A stretch of DNA of 64,000 nucleotides from Kalmusia sp. IMI 367209. Taxonomy: Eukaryota > Ascomycota > Dothideomycetes > Pleosporales > Didymosphaeriaceae. Of this stretch, positions 1-10,840 are shown in pieces. Under the pieces are notes generated by a model. The model saw only the letters and a program-made list of their open reading frames with translations, made no database searches and was not told the DNA's origin. Both the position numbers and the translations under genes were made by a program. The stretch spans positions 186,001-250,000 of the forward strand of contig JAPEUQ010000012.1 in the NCBI GenBank assembly GCA_027946365.1, written 5' to 3'. Within the stretch, counting starts at the first letter, position 1. Each line of letters starts with the position of its first letter.

Positions 1-331
1 CGTTGAACGGAGCAAAGCACACATCTCCGAGACCATCAGCGCGAGTACGCGCAACGGTTTCATAATAATCCTGGACTGTGATCCATCTTGAATTAGCTCT
101 CTCCACAATCCCTGTCAGCGCTAAAGTTCGTAGCTTACCACCTATTCAGGACTAGCTCCTTGGTTTATGCAATGTCACAACCCAATGTGATATCTGACTG
201 TCCTGCGAACATGTATACGAAATGAGAGCTAAGAAGAAACGGATCTATCATAGGATATAGGATGAGTTTTCGTCCGTCTAATATGATCTGCATATCCTTG
301 CCCTTGATCAGCGGTCCACAGTGTTGAATGA

Positions 332-338
332 TATAAAA
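332..338 (+). promoter_or_regulatory. TATA box of the aldo-keto reductase gene
   Basis: A TATAAAA sequence sits about 95 bp upstream of the chosen start at 427, a usual position for a fungal core promoter. The rest of bases 1-426 shows no coding exon. Confidence 0.5.
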
Positions 339-426
339 GCACGACCGGAGAAGCCAACAAAGTCATTCATTGACATTGCACCTTCTGATAGTCTAATTTC
401 GAAACATTTTCAATTCATTCTTCGCA

Positions 427-1662
427 ATGTCTTCTCGGGAGATGCCTCAATATGTAGCCGATTTGATCGTCGCGCCGCCACCAACAAATATGGAGTACAA
501 TCGCTTGGGTACTTCCGGTCTTAAAGTCTCCAAGATCATCCTAGGCGCCATGTCCTACGGCACCAAAGAATGGGCGAAATGGGTCCTCGAGGAAGAAGAA
601 GCACTTCCTTTGCTAGAGCATGCCTATAAAGTCGGCATCAATACCTGGGACACTGTAAGGATTACCACATGTACAGTAAACACAAGGCTAACTTTCAACG
701 GGCTGACTTGTACTCCGATGGGCGCTCCGAAGAGATCATCGGCAAGGCGCTTACGACGTACGAAATTCCTCGCGAGACGGTAGTCATCATGACCAAATGT
801 CGATGGGGCACAAGCCTCCCTGGAGAAGGGCCGCTCGACGTGTGGGCGGCTACTATCAATGACGGCCGATTCGTCAACCGGGTGGGACTCTCCCGCAAGC
901 ATATATTCGACGCCGTACAGAGCAGCATGAAGCGGCTGGGTACCTACATTGATGTACTTCAGATTCATCGTTTGGATCCAGACGTCCCGTATGAGGAGAT
1001 CATGAGGGCCCTGAATGACGTCGTTGAGAAGGGATGGGTCCGCTACATTGGCGCCAGCTCCGTACGTCGCTCATGCACTTCATTGAATTTCAACTGACTC
1101 AGGTCGATAGATGCCTGCATGGGAGTTCCAGATGCTCCAAAATGTGGCAGAGAAACATGGCTGGCACAAGTTCATTAGTATGCAAAACTATCACAACCTT
1201 TTGTACAGAGAGGAAGAGCGTGAGATGATACCATACTGCAATACCACGGGCGTGGGCCTTATTCCGGTACATGCCTTTCCCTGTGGTAACATAGCTTTCT
1301 TCTGATGCTTCTGACAGTGGTCACCAATCGCTCGTGGTGTGCTCGCGCGCCCATGGAACACCGACAATGCCGCATCACTGCGTGCAGAAACTGATGTCAC
1401 GCAGTCTCGACTTCTTCCTCGCGATGACCCAGTCAACAAGGTCATCGTCGGGATTGTTGAGGATATTGCAAAAGTGCGTGGGCTTCCAATGGCAATGATA
1501 GCTACGGCGTGGTGCATCTACAAAGGTGTGAATCCTATAATCGGGCTGAATAGTAAGGAGCGTATCGATGAGGCCGTGAAGGCCGTGAAGGTAACTCTAA
1601 CGAAGGAAGAAATTTCCAAGTTGGAGAATGCTTACGTGCCTAAGAAAGTGATAGGTCACTAG
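427..1662 (+). CDS. Aldo-keto reductase, aryl-alcohol dehydrogenase type
   Basis: Predicted NAD(P)H-dependent reductase of aldehydes or ketones, probably cytosolic. Exons 427-654, 702-1061, 1111-1266 and 1318-1662 give 362 residues, normal for aryl-alcohol dehydrogenase/versiconal-reductase-like AKRs. The AKR tetrad is visible as D75 and Y80 (WDTADLY), K108 (IMTK) and H165 (LQIH); the barrel ends with a typical C-terminal NADP-binding stretch ([12 protein letters not shown]). Introns 2 and 3 (49 and 51 bp) are GT-AG. Intron 1 is odd: the family junction WDT/ADLYSDG needs a 47-bp intron with a good CTAAC branch site at 688-692 but a 3' end of CGG, not CAG. The only alternative AG (686) leaves a 32-bp intron and adds five residues. 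The gene may be mis-spliced or carry a sequence error. It converges on a Zn2Cys6 regulator 76 bp away. Substrate unknown. Confidence 0.85.
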
Positions 1663-1738
1663 GGTAAGAGCGTCTAAGACCGGGTCTTTTATAGATGTAG
1701 CCTAGCTTAGACTCCGTTTGATGGATCTAAATCCGTAT

Positions 1739-3361
1739 TCATTTAACTTCGGGAACAGTAAATTGCCAACTAATTGGCGTATGTAAATCTTCAAAGCTCT
1801 CTAATCTCGTTTGTATATGCATATAAGCGGGTTCCTCAGGCGAAAGTGCTTTCAGAGCAATTGGAAGAGCCAGCATCATTGCTTGTGCACCGCAAAATCC
1901 AGTTTCGAAACAGTACGAAGCCGAAAGATTGATATCAATTGCCAGGTCCTTGTTTGCGTCGCCATAAGAGCGGAATCCGCTTAATTGATCTAGAATATTG
2001 TTGATCAGGATCATATAAGCACAATAGTTGACCGCAAAGCTTGCTGTGGTAGATCCCTCATAATGAAACGATAGGCTCTGCTCGCTTGCATCCTTAGAAG
2101 GGCTTCGCAGAGACCTTTTCGATTCGATGCCTGCCCTGATATACCAATCTAGCATCTTCGAACGAAGACGGCTGGTCGTCAATTGAAGAGCATTAAACTG
2201 TGGCTTTTCTGATTCGCTAGTGAGATGTAAGGCTCTAGCTCTCCGCACAAGACCGGGAACTTTAGCAAATAGATTCATGCCTTCATGATAGCACATGCTT
2301 TCGGTTGCTATGAGTCGAGAGTCGTAGTCGACGGCTTGGATGTTTTGCCAACTTTGATGCTCGAGAAAGCAGCTATCACCGGAAACAAGCGCCTCAGACA
2401 TCTGAACCAGTATCAGTAAAATGCTAATCAAGGCACTCCCAACTCAATGAAGAAACTTACGATGTAGCCGCGAGAAGCCATCAGAATCGTGTGACCGATG
2501 CCGGAGCTATGCCTAAATGATGCAAGTCAGTAAGGGTCTTCACTTCCAATGACCATTGGATATGTGACGCATCACAGATCGCCTCCTATTTGAAGCACCC
2601 TAGTAGGTGCGATACGAGAAGACACGTACCTTTCAGGCCCACGCAGTCTGATAAGCTGACCCACTCCTCCCGCATGCGAAAGCCAGGATGCGCCCTTCAA
2701 CGAAGAGAATCTCTGGGTAACGCAAGAGTCTTAGTAGAAAGAACGTCAGTCACACAGATTACTAACCTCATAGTGTACAAGCAATAGAGTGGTACAGAGT
2801 GTTTCTGATGATAAATGGTGCGCAGGACGCCGAAGTGCTCTCGAAAGATTTGCTAGTGCGCTTGAATAGGCTGCATAGCTCCGTATTAAAATTGCTTGAG
2901 ATCTTGACTTTTTGGCGAAGTACATCGCGGCTAAAGATTCCGCGGCAAGATCGAGGGTCAAATGTCGATGCATCATTGTAGGAACCAGCCACAACCATCC
3001 GCCAATGGATGACTGCTGGATAGAGCCAGGCCCAAATGGAAAGAGGTCTTGCACAAAGATAGCAACGATCTGTGCCCTTTGAACATTTGAATGGCTTGGA
3101 CGTAGAGATTCTAGGCCTGGAGGCGTTATATTGATAGCTCGGGTGTGTTCAGATCGCAATTTGGTCCCTTCATCGACAAACTTCATAGATCTTGCGTAGC
3201 CCGGACATGTACGGCCGCCTCGTCTACATTGTGAGCAAGCTGGATGAACCTCGTCACACTGAAAAGGAGTGAGAATGCTTCAAAGTATCACAGTGATTGC
3301 AGACCTTGATACTACGCTTACGACACGTTGCGCATCCGTTGCTCTTGGGCACGCCAACCAT
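1739..3361 (-). CDS. Zn2Cys6 fungal transcription factor
   Basis: Sequence-specific nuclear DNA-binding regulator. Exons on the minus strand: 3361-3305, 3258-2767, 2712-2630, 2512-2461 and 2401-1739, giving 448 residues. The zinc cluster is complete and canonical: C10, C13, C20, C27, C30, C37 (CX2CX6CX6CX2CX6C), with the first intron splitting it after residue 19. The middle and C-terminal part is the usual fungal-specific helical domain (LLLVHYE, then a GGVGQLIRLRGPE segment encoded by the 83-bp third exon). Introns are 46, 54, 117 and 59 bp, all GT-AG, and the total is a whole number of codons. It is convergent with the aldo-keto reductase and divergent from the phosphate symporter. Either could be a target, but nothing in the sequence proves it. 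Confidence 0.9.
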
Positions 3362-3567
3362 TGTGCCAGTACGGTTATCCCTCGATGCTGATGAATTGCC
3401 CGGATTCTTTCATGCGCAGACAGATGGCCTGTAGCCTATAGCCCGTACTGACAGATGACACAGGCGACTAAGGAAATGAAGAAGTAAGATATGGCAGAGG
3501 TTTAGTGTGAGGTTGTAGGACAAGTTTTATCCCGCTATGATCGACTGATGCATAAGCAAGATGACGA

Positions 3568-3573
3568 CACGTG
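3568..3573. promoter_or_regulatory. CACGTG E-box (distal)
   Basis: CACGTG followed by GT, 207 bp upstream of the Zn2Cys6 start and about 880 bp upstream of the symporter. It is the core of the Pho4/NUC-1 site but also of other bHLH sites. Confidence 0.3.
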
Positions 3574-4036
3574 GTCTGGCAATTCTGAGGACTGGAAGAC
3601 ATCTCATAATTTTCGTCGTAAACTTGTTAGACTCATACCCAAATATTAGTAAGATGTATAACATAATCTTTATAAGTTGATGAGCATGTTGGTAGTTTTG
3701 TGACACGCAACAGTCGCGTGCCGTGATCGAACCCTTGCACTAGCTGGTTTAGAGCTAGCGTGAGCGCGAGTGGAGCACATCTCTTTCGCTCCCAGATGCC
3801 CTCAGGGCCACACCAAGAACCTCAAGGTCACCATATTCACGCACTGTTGAGGATGTCAGACCATCGTTTGCCACTAGTGCATCATGCGATGTCGCGTATG
3901 CGGAATGCGTACATGGTGAACTTGTCTTCAAGCGCCCAGCACCGCGCCACACCACCGCCCGTCATGGAGCCTGAGGAGGCATCTTGAGTGTGTCACGACA
4001 CAGCTTGAAGCAACGACACAGCTTCAATCACTCGAC

Positions 4037-4042
4037 CACGTG
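4037..4042. promoter_or_regulatory. CACGTG(GGG) candidate PHO box
   Basis: CACGTG followed by GGG, matching the high-affinity Pho4-type site, about 410 bp upstream of the phosphate symporter ATG. In Neurospora the bHLH factor NUC-1 drives pho-4 through such sites. The assignment here is inference; the hexamer occurs elsewhere in the window by chance. Confidence 0.4.
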
Positions 4043-4449
4043 GGGAAGAGCCTGCGCAGCGTCTCTTGGTACGAGGCATGGCAGGCCACTTTCCGCGCTG
4101 CCAAGGGCGGACCAAGAGTTCCGCCATGACCTTAGCCCTGCTCCACCATTCGATCGTACTATCAGAGGTTGGGTCGGAGAACAACGAGCGCAGACAACTG
4201 GGTGAGAGTCTGCGAAGATATGGTCTTGGTATCGATAGTCTTTCCAACCAAGTATTCTTCGTATTGACCCTGTCGGCAAGGCCGTCGCCATTAGGGGACA
4301 GGGCCGTGGGTCAGCATGGAGTGGCTACCAGGTTTCCGGAATCCATAAATACCAGAATCCCTCCTCTATATCATTGTAAGCTTCTTGAATTCGTGAGCTC
4401 GCTAAACTCAGCATTCGATACTATTTATCGTTCACTGCAGTTCTCCAAA

Positions 4450-6446
4450 ATGGCGGCTCTTCCTATGTTCGATTATATCTTCGCTTTCGGTCTGATCTTT
4501 GCTTTTCTTGATGCCTGGAACATTGGTGCCAACGATGTGGCCAACAGCTTTGCGACGTCCGTTTCATCACGGTCCTTGACCATGAAGCAGGCCATGTTGA
4601 TTGCAACAGTCTGCGAATTTGGCGGCGCAGTGCTTGCTGGCTCCCGTGTTGCAGATACCATCAGGAACAAGGTTATATCTGTCAATTCTTTCGAAGGCAA
4701 TCCTTCGGTGCTCATGTTAGGCATGTTATGTGCTCTGGTTGGGTCATCCCTTTGGCTCACGCTCGCGACAAAGATCGGTCTGCCTGTTTCAACCACGTAA
4801 GCTAGCTTAGCATCTGCTCCAACCCTTCGCAAGATCTAAAATAAATCAGTCACTCGATAGTCGGTGGAATCATCGGTGTCGGCATCGCAGCAATTGGCGC
4901 CGATGGTGTCCAGGTGAGCAAACTTTATACGGCCACGCGAAGACTCAGAACCTAATATTATGGCTATAGTGGGGATGGAACGGTGTATCTCAGATCTTCG
5001 CCGCGTGGTTCATCGCGCCCGGAATTGCTGGAGCCTTTGCCGTTATCGTATTTCTAATCACCAAGTACGGTGTCCTCGAACGTAAAGATCCCCTGCGAAA
5101 AGGTCTCTGGATGATCCCAGTATACTTTGGCGTGACCGCTGCGGTCTTGACGATGGTCATTGTATGGAAGGGTGCTGCATCGCTAGATCTAGATGACTGG
5201 ACGGCTGGTCAGATCGTTGGTATGTGGGCTGATCAACAGCTCTGGAAATTTAACTGACTCATTTGAAGGTTGTGTTTTTGGTGTTGCCGGTGGTGTCATC
5301 GCCTTATACACCATCTTCCTGCTTCCATTCTTGTATCGACGCCTTGTGCTTGATGACTGGACGCTCAAAAGCTGGGAAGTTATCAAGGGCCCTTTGCTCT
5401 GGAAGCGTGGGCCTGTTCCCGAGGTTCCGGAAGGTGTCCGGAAGCAAGTCGTTCAGGACTACTACCGCGGACATGCCAATCCCCACACCAATCCTATCCT
5501 GGCCAATACGGTCCCAGGAGATCCTACAACCCAAGCAGCCGATATGGAAAAGCATCATGATAATCCTGTAGCTCCTGCTCTCAGCAACTCGTCCGCTTCC
5601 TCTACCCATGGCGTTGAGGCTCAGCCAAGTACACCGCAGGCTCTTTCTCAACAGGAGGCTTTCCGCACTGAATCTTTCAAGGATCCTGCACTTAGCGCTC
5701 AAGGTATGTATGCCAGAGCGAAGTACTATATTCTTCGCGGCGTCAAGCGCGATGTAGTCGCCGAACAAGTTGGGACGAACGGCAAGCCGAAGGGTTTCGC
5801 CGCATCTTTCCTCGCCAAGGACCTGACTAAGATGCACGATCACGTCAAACATTATGATAATAAGACTGAGCACCTTTATTCGTTTCTTCAGGTCATGACT
5901 GCGGCTACTGCCAGTTTCGCTCATGGTGCTAACGACGTCTCGAATGCTATTGGGCCGCTATCGGCTATCTACTTGATTTGGTACGTATCATCGGCCTATC
6001 CACGACTTCCCATTACTGACGAGTAAAACAGGAATTCTGGTGAGACCTCGTCCAAGTCTCCAGTTCCGATATGGATTCTCGTCTTTGGTGGTGCTGCCAT
6101 CTCAATCGGCCTCTGGACATACGGCTACAACCTCATCATCAACCTTGGTAACCGTCTGACGCTCCATTCGCCGTCGCGTGGTTTCTCTATGGAACTTGGT
6201 GCTGCCCTTACCGTTATCCTTGCTACTCGTCTTGGTCTTCCTATCTCCACCACCCAGTGTATCACTGGTGCCACGGTCGGTGTGGGCCTTTGCTCGGGTA
6301 CTTGGAGGGCCATCAACTGGAGGATGATTGGTTGGATATACATGGGATGGATAGTTACCTTACCGATTGCTGGTATTATCTCTGGTGGGCTGATGGGCAT
6401 TATCATCAACGCACCTCGCTGGGGGCTTCAACCTAGCGAGATCTGA
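4450..6446 (+). CDS. pho-4: Na+/phosphate symporter, PHO-4/Pho89 (PiT) family
   Basis: High-affinity plasma-membrane phosphate uptake coupled to sodium or protons. Exons 4450-4796, 4850-4913, 4970-5219, 5269-5980 and 6032-6446 give 595 residues, the normal fungal size. Both PiT signature repeats are present: GANDVAN at residues 26-32 and HGANDVSN near residue 440, each followed by the GLPVSTTHS-type and [13 protein letters not shown] motifs. Hydrophobic segments flank a large hydrophilic central loop of roughly 200 residues rich in Ser, Pro and Thr, as in fungal PHO-4. Introns are 49-56 bp. The likely control is phosphate starvation through a Pho4/NUC-1-type factor (candidate site at 4037). 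Confidence 0.95.
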
Positions 6447-6940
6447 AGCCTTACATGGAATTGTCTTAGCCGAAGACGAGGTGTCGCGCTACTGAGAGGG
6501 AGCTGGCTTTATTTGTTTATATATTGTATATCCTAGTAGTTACTGTCGCTGCCGTAACAATACTATCAATTAAAACTCTTAGCCTTTGTGCAACCTGTCG
6601 TCGCACGCAAATTAGGTAACTAGCAGGAGGGACATCTTCTATCTTAGTCTGCCTATATTGAGTACGTATACCTACATGAGTATGCCTTTGCGTAGTTTCT
6701 AATAAGCAAATAACTGACGATATCAACCATACACGCTCAGTCGGTTCAGCAATCGCCATGCGACACAGAAAAGGGTTCAAGACAACTCATCGCAAATGGC
6801 AGTTGGTACTGCTGGCTATCAAATTCGCCGGGACGAAATCTCCTTCCATTCATATCAATACTATCGGGATATCATTCGCTAGCTAATACAGAACTCCTTA
6901 CCAAAAATTATACGCTAAATCGAGAGTGGAAATGAAAGAC
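6447..6940. other. Convergent intergenic region
   Basis: About 490 bp, AT-rich 3' flanks of the symporter and of the membrane protein gene. I see no gene or repeat in it. Confidence 0.6.
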
Positions 6941-7820
6941 TCAACCCAGCTCCACAACATCAATTCTTCTCTTGTCTTGGCTTTCCATCTCCTGCCTTGA
7001 GTTCCCTCCGCACAGCTCATATCTTCTGTCACCACCCAGCTCCACTGGCGAAGCAGCCATGTAGCTTTTCTCAGGAAATCTCGGGGAAGAACTCAGTTCT
7101 GATCGACGCTTGCGGCGTCGGAGGAGCAGGAACACTGCCGCGATGAGTCCGATTAGGAAAGCGACGGAGACTCCAACTCCAACACCAATGGCAATAGTAT
7201 TTGGGTGCGATCTTTGTGATGTGGCGTCTCCGGGAGCCGGAGCAGGAGTTGATATACCAGTCGATATCGGTGTAGTCATTCTTGCAATTGTATCTTGAGT
7301 GCTCTGAGCTGATGTGTTCCGGGCTAATGACGTAGTAGCTGAAGTTGCTCGAGCGCGTGTTGAAGTAGATGTCGAGGAACTGGTTGCTGTCGCCGATGAT
7401 GCAGAAGCGCTCCATGTTGTGCTGCCTTTCGGATTCGCTGTATCGATTATATACTGGAATAATTTGGCGTTGCCGCCGGCGCCGTCGTATGCGAAATGAC
7501 AATCGGGGTTTTCGTCGTAAACAGGTCTATCGGTCAAGCGCCAGAACCCTGGCGAGGCATCGTAGGTGCGGTTGCCGATGAAGTACGCTGACTGCAATCA
7601 GTTACCAAGATCGCAGGATCGTAATGTCCTGCAGGCAGCATGTAGTAGAAGCCTACTTACTTCCATCAGTCTCGTCACATGCGAGCAAAATAGTGACTCG
7701 CAGATCCTTTGGTGTCCATTCGAGTTCAAAGCCATCGTTGAGATAAACGGGACCGATGCCAGCAGATTGTGTGACGACAACTTCAGAGGTACCCTCGGGA
7801 AAGATCCACTCAAAAGCCAT
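6941..7820 (-). CDS. Ser/Thr-rich single-pass membrane protein
   Basis: Function unknown. Minus-strand exons 7820-7661 and 7587-6941 give 268 residues. The N-terminal half is a small folded region with conserved-looking segments (ELEWTPKDLRV, TYFIGNRTYD, DCHFAYDG). A long Ser/Thr/Ala stalk of about 60 residues follows, probably O-glycosylated, then a 25-residue hydrophobic segment and a basic RRRKRR stop-transfer. The layout matches fungal wall-sensor or mucin-like membrane proteins. The second AG of the intron (GCAGTCAG) is needed to keep frame. No signal peptide is seen with the ATG at 7820. A branch-site-like CTAAC then TTTTGAG just inside that start hints that the true first exon, with the signal peptide, lies further upstream, so the start is doubtful. 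Confidence 0.65.
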
Positions 7821-9288
7821 CGTTAGTATTTTGAGTTGAAGTTCATGAGTGAAATGTGACTTGAGAAATGCTTGTGGCACATGGTTTAAAGAGCGGGACA
7901 GAAACCCACAACAGATTTGACATGCGCCACATACTTCATTAGCCAACAGGAGTATTCGTTTTGTAGCATTGGCCAGCCTCAAGCACGTCAACTCGGGGGC
8001 GGAGACCCGTTAGTGCTTCTGGACCGTGTACAAGAAATGAGCGAACGGGATCACTATGCTCCACAAGACAGCCTCGCTTCGATCGAAGGAATATTCGAAT
8101 GCCCATGGAATCCTGGTTTTCCCATGAGCTCGCCGATGCATCGTGGAGTGATCCTAGTAGATACTATTCTTCTGGCTTAGCGGCGTTTCAGCCCGATCTC
8201 CACTCAGCCTTCAGGCCCTCCCGTTGGTCGGCGATTCGGAGGGTCTACCATAGTGCTACCTCCGATAGCATAAAGCGTACTCTGTCATTCGGTCCTACTT
8301 TATGCTAGTCGTAAGCGACATTGCGACCTCAGCCGCCATCATTTTGTATAATAAACAAAGGTGTTGGCCGCGAATCCTAGGTCTCGATAGGTCCGCTTGC
8401 TTGGCGAATGCGAAGCCAGGGATGGATACATGATCTCAAAAAACAGAAGAATAATTGTAGCGATTGTCGCGTCAAGTGTTTTACTATTGATGCTATTAAG
8501 TGATATGCTAGAAATGCAGGGTAAGGCGTGCCGGATAGCGTCCCCAACAACAATCACAAAATTACACCCACCTAGGTAGCATCCTGATATTTCAACAAAA
8601 CAAATCAACCCAATATCAACAGTTCTCAATGTGTAGCCCGTCATCCTCCTCGTTGAACCAATGATCGCCAAGCACTGGCACTCTGACTCTTCTCTACCCA
8701 TGTCAGCTTTACCAGACCCAACAAAATTGAACTAGTATATCTAAGGCTCTCACAATTCTCACTTTTAGCATCCATCATCGCTGCATAGCACGAAGAATGA
8801 ACACTGCTGAAAAGCCTTATAGTGAAGTCTAGATGAAAAGAGAGTGCACATGCATCCACACCAAAATCACCAGCAGTAACTGTTGCCAAGAAACAAGAAA
8901 CAATATATACTGCAGCACCATTAATACAGCTACGGGTGACGCAAAAGTCGAAACCAGATTGGTCTTCCCCACACTCTCGGCAGTTCACCCATGTGCAGCC
9001 TAAATTCCTCTTCTCGGCAAACACTTACTCGGGCAAGCTTCATCTCTGAGAAGCCGTTTATTGGCCATACATACTAGAACAAACTGTTCTCATTGGATTT
9101 TGGAAATGAACGAGATATATTTCTAGCATAGATACGTCGCTATATTGGGCAGTGGTTGCATCCGAACCGTTGCGGAAAGCCGATCGCGAACTCTTCAAAA
9201 TGCGACGAGACGAGCAATATAAGATGCTGAGCAAAACCTCCTCCCCTTTCTTCCTTACGAGAGCGCCTTTACGAACAAGAACACCAAG
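7821..9288. other. Intergenic region upstream of two divergent genes
   Basis: About 1.5 kb with only short, unconvincing reading frames. It may hide the first exon of the membrane protein gene (about 7880-8000) and holds the LPMO promoter at its right end. Confidence 0.5.
9218..9223 (+). promoter_or_regulatory. TATA box of the AA9 LPMO gene
   Basis: TATAAG lies about 70 bp upstream of the LPMO start, as expected for a strongly inducible secreted enzyme. Confidence 0.45.
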
Positions 9289-10093
9289 ATGAAGTTCATC
9301 ACCGGCCTCCTCCTAGCCGCAACGGTGGCCCAGGCCCACTGTACGCACTCCCTCGTTCATATAACTCAGCCAGCATATCGCACTACTAACACCCACAAGA
9401 TACATTCCCACGCCTCGTAATCAACGGAAAGTCCGACACCGCCGATTGGACCACCACACGTCGTACCAAAAATGCCGACTCAAAGCAAGGCATCGAGAAC
9501 GCCGCCTCAGCCGACATCCGTTGCTACTCGTCCACGAACGCCGCAAGCGTCGCATCTGTGCCTGCGGGCGCGACTATTCACTACATCAGTACCCAGCAAG
9601 TCAATCACCCTGGCCCAACGCAGTACTACCTCGCGAAGGTACCTGCTGGGGCCGATGTGAAGACCTGGGATGGCGCAGGCGCAGTGTGGTTCAAGATATC
9701 AACAACGATGCCGAAGGTCGATGCGCAGAAGCAGATGACTTGGCCGGCTCAGAGTATGTCATCCTTCATCATACATGCTGAAACGACTAATGTGCGCTAG
9801 ATGAGTATAAGACGGCCAACGCGACTATTCCCGCGGCGACGCCTAGTGGCGACTATCTGCTTCGTGTAGAGCATATTGCGCTGCACATGGCGATGCAAGC
9901 TAACAAAGCACAATTCTATCTCGCATGCTCGCAGGTCACGATCACGGGTGGTGGAAGTGGGTCGCCTGGCCCAATGGCGGCATTCCCTGGTGCGTATAAG
10001 AGTACGGACCCGGGGATTCTAGTGGATTTGGGGAAAATTGCGAGTGCGCCAGATACGTATCAGCCTCCTGGGCCGGCTGTATGGAAAGGGTAG
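9289..10093 (+). CDS. AA9 lytic polysaccharide monooxygenase
   Basis: Secreted copper enzyme that oxidatively cleaves cellulose or related beta-glucans. Exons 9289-9340, 9400-9753 and 9801-10093 give 232 residues. A 16-residue signal peptide ends in AQA and leaves His17 as the mature N-terminus, the first ligand of the histidine brace. The second copper His is in [10 protein letters not shown], and the axial Tyr lies in the [12 protein letters not shown] block after the typical [13 protein letters not shown] segment. The C-terminus has the usual FPGAY and PGPAVW motifs. There is no CBM1 and no linker, so it is a single-domain AA9. Introns are 59 and 47 bp. Confidence 0.95.
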
Positions 10094-10840
10094 AAGGGTG
10101 TTGTGAGACGTGCGACGATGAAGTGATTGCAAAAGAAAACAAGTGTATTTTCATGCGCCGAGATATCTCAGTTAGAACATGCTCTATCCTCTTTTTACTT
10201 CACTGCTCCTTTCCTTCTTAGTCTTGCATGTTCGTCTTCTACGTAAAATATTCCGAATGACTACACACCTCGCCACCTCCGCTCTTCTTCACTTCACCTC
10301 CCAATCCCTAACATATCCGAAAGCGACCCCCCACCCTCACGCCTAATCATATGCCTAAGGTCAAAAATCACAGCCCCGCCCAACCGAACTGCTACTTGTC
10401 TGAAGAACTTTCTTCAATGATCGGACAAATGAACAACGACAATGAGGCAGAACACAATCGAAGATGCAGGAACGAGCGAGAAGGCTAGCAGAGATCAAGG
10501 CGTAGAAAGAGCAGAGTCTCGAATGGCACGGCACAGTAAATGGTTGACGAGTGGAAGAGGCATCGAAGGTGTGTCAATAGGCTCACGAATTTCGTCACAG
10601 TATAGGAAACCTAATTGTGAGGAGACTGGTAGCAAGAAGTGGTAGACCATGTGAGGATGAAGCAGTGAAAAGACGGTGATGGGCTGATCTCCTTGGACAG
10701 GTACCAACGATTAAGGCTACAGGTATAGGTATATATCGCTAGTCCAGACTCCTTCTACACGTATCCGCACATAGCAAGATACCCTACATCAACCTCCATG
10801 CGCCGTGACTTTTCCATCCACTAACATTACATCCTGATAC
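10094..10840. other. Convergent intergenic region
   Basis: About 750 bp between the 3' ends of the LPMO and COG3 genes. I see no gene, repeat or RNA. Confidence 0.6.

Larger units (their letters stand above)
3362..4449. other. Divergent intergenic region, regulator / phosphate symporter
   Basis: About 1.1 kb between two divergent starts. I see no coding exon. It holds two CACGTG motifs, described separately, and a tRNA B-box-like stretch near 3730 that was rejected as a tRNA. Confidence 0.6.

Noticed and set aside
427..3361. Aldo-keto reductase plus Zn2Cys6 factor as the edge of a secondary-metabolite cluster
   Set aside because: No PKS, NRPS, terpene cyclase, P450 or transporter of that type is within the window; the neighbours are housekeeping genes.
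3706..3780. tRNA-like sequence on the minus strand with GGTTCGATC
   Set aside because: A B-box-like core is present, but the T-stem does not pair, no D-arm is found and the space to a possible 5' acceptor strand is only about 56 nt.
5304..5924. 206-codon open frame antisense to the phosphate symporter
   Set aside because: It lies opposite an established exon and has no recognisable sequence.
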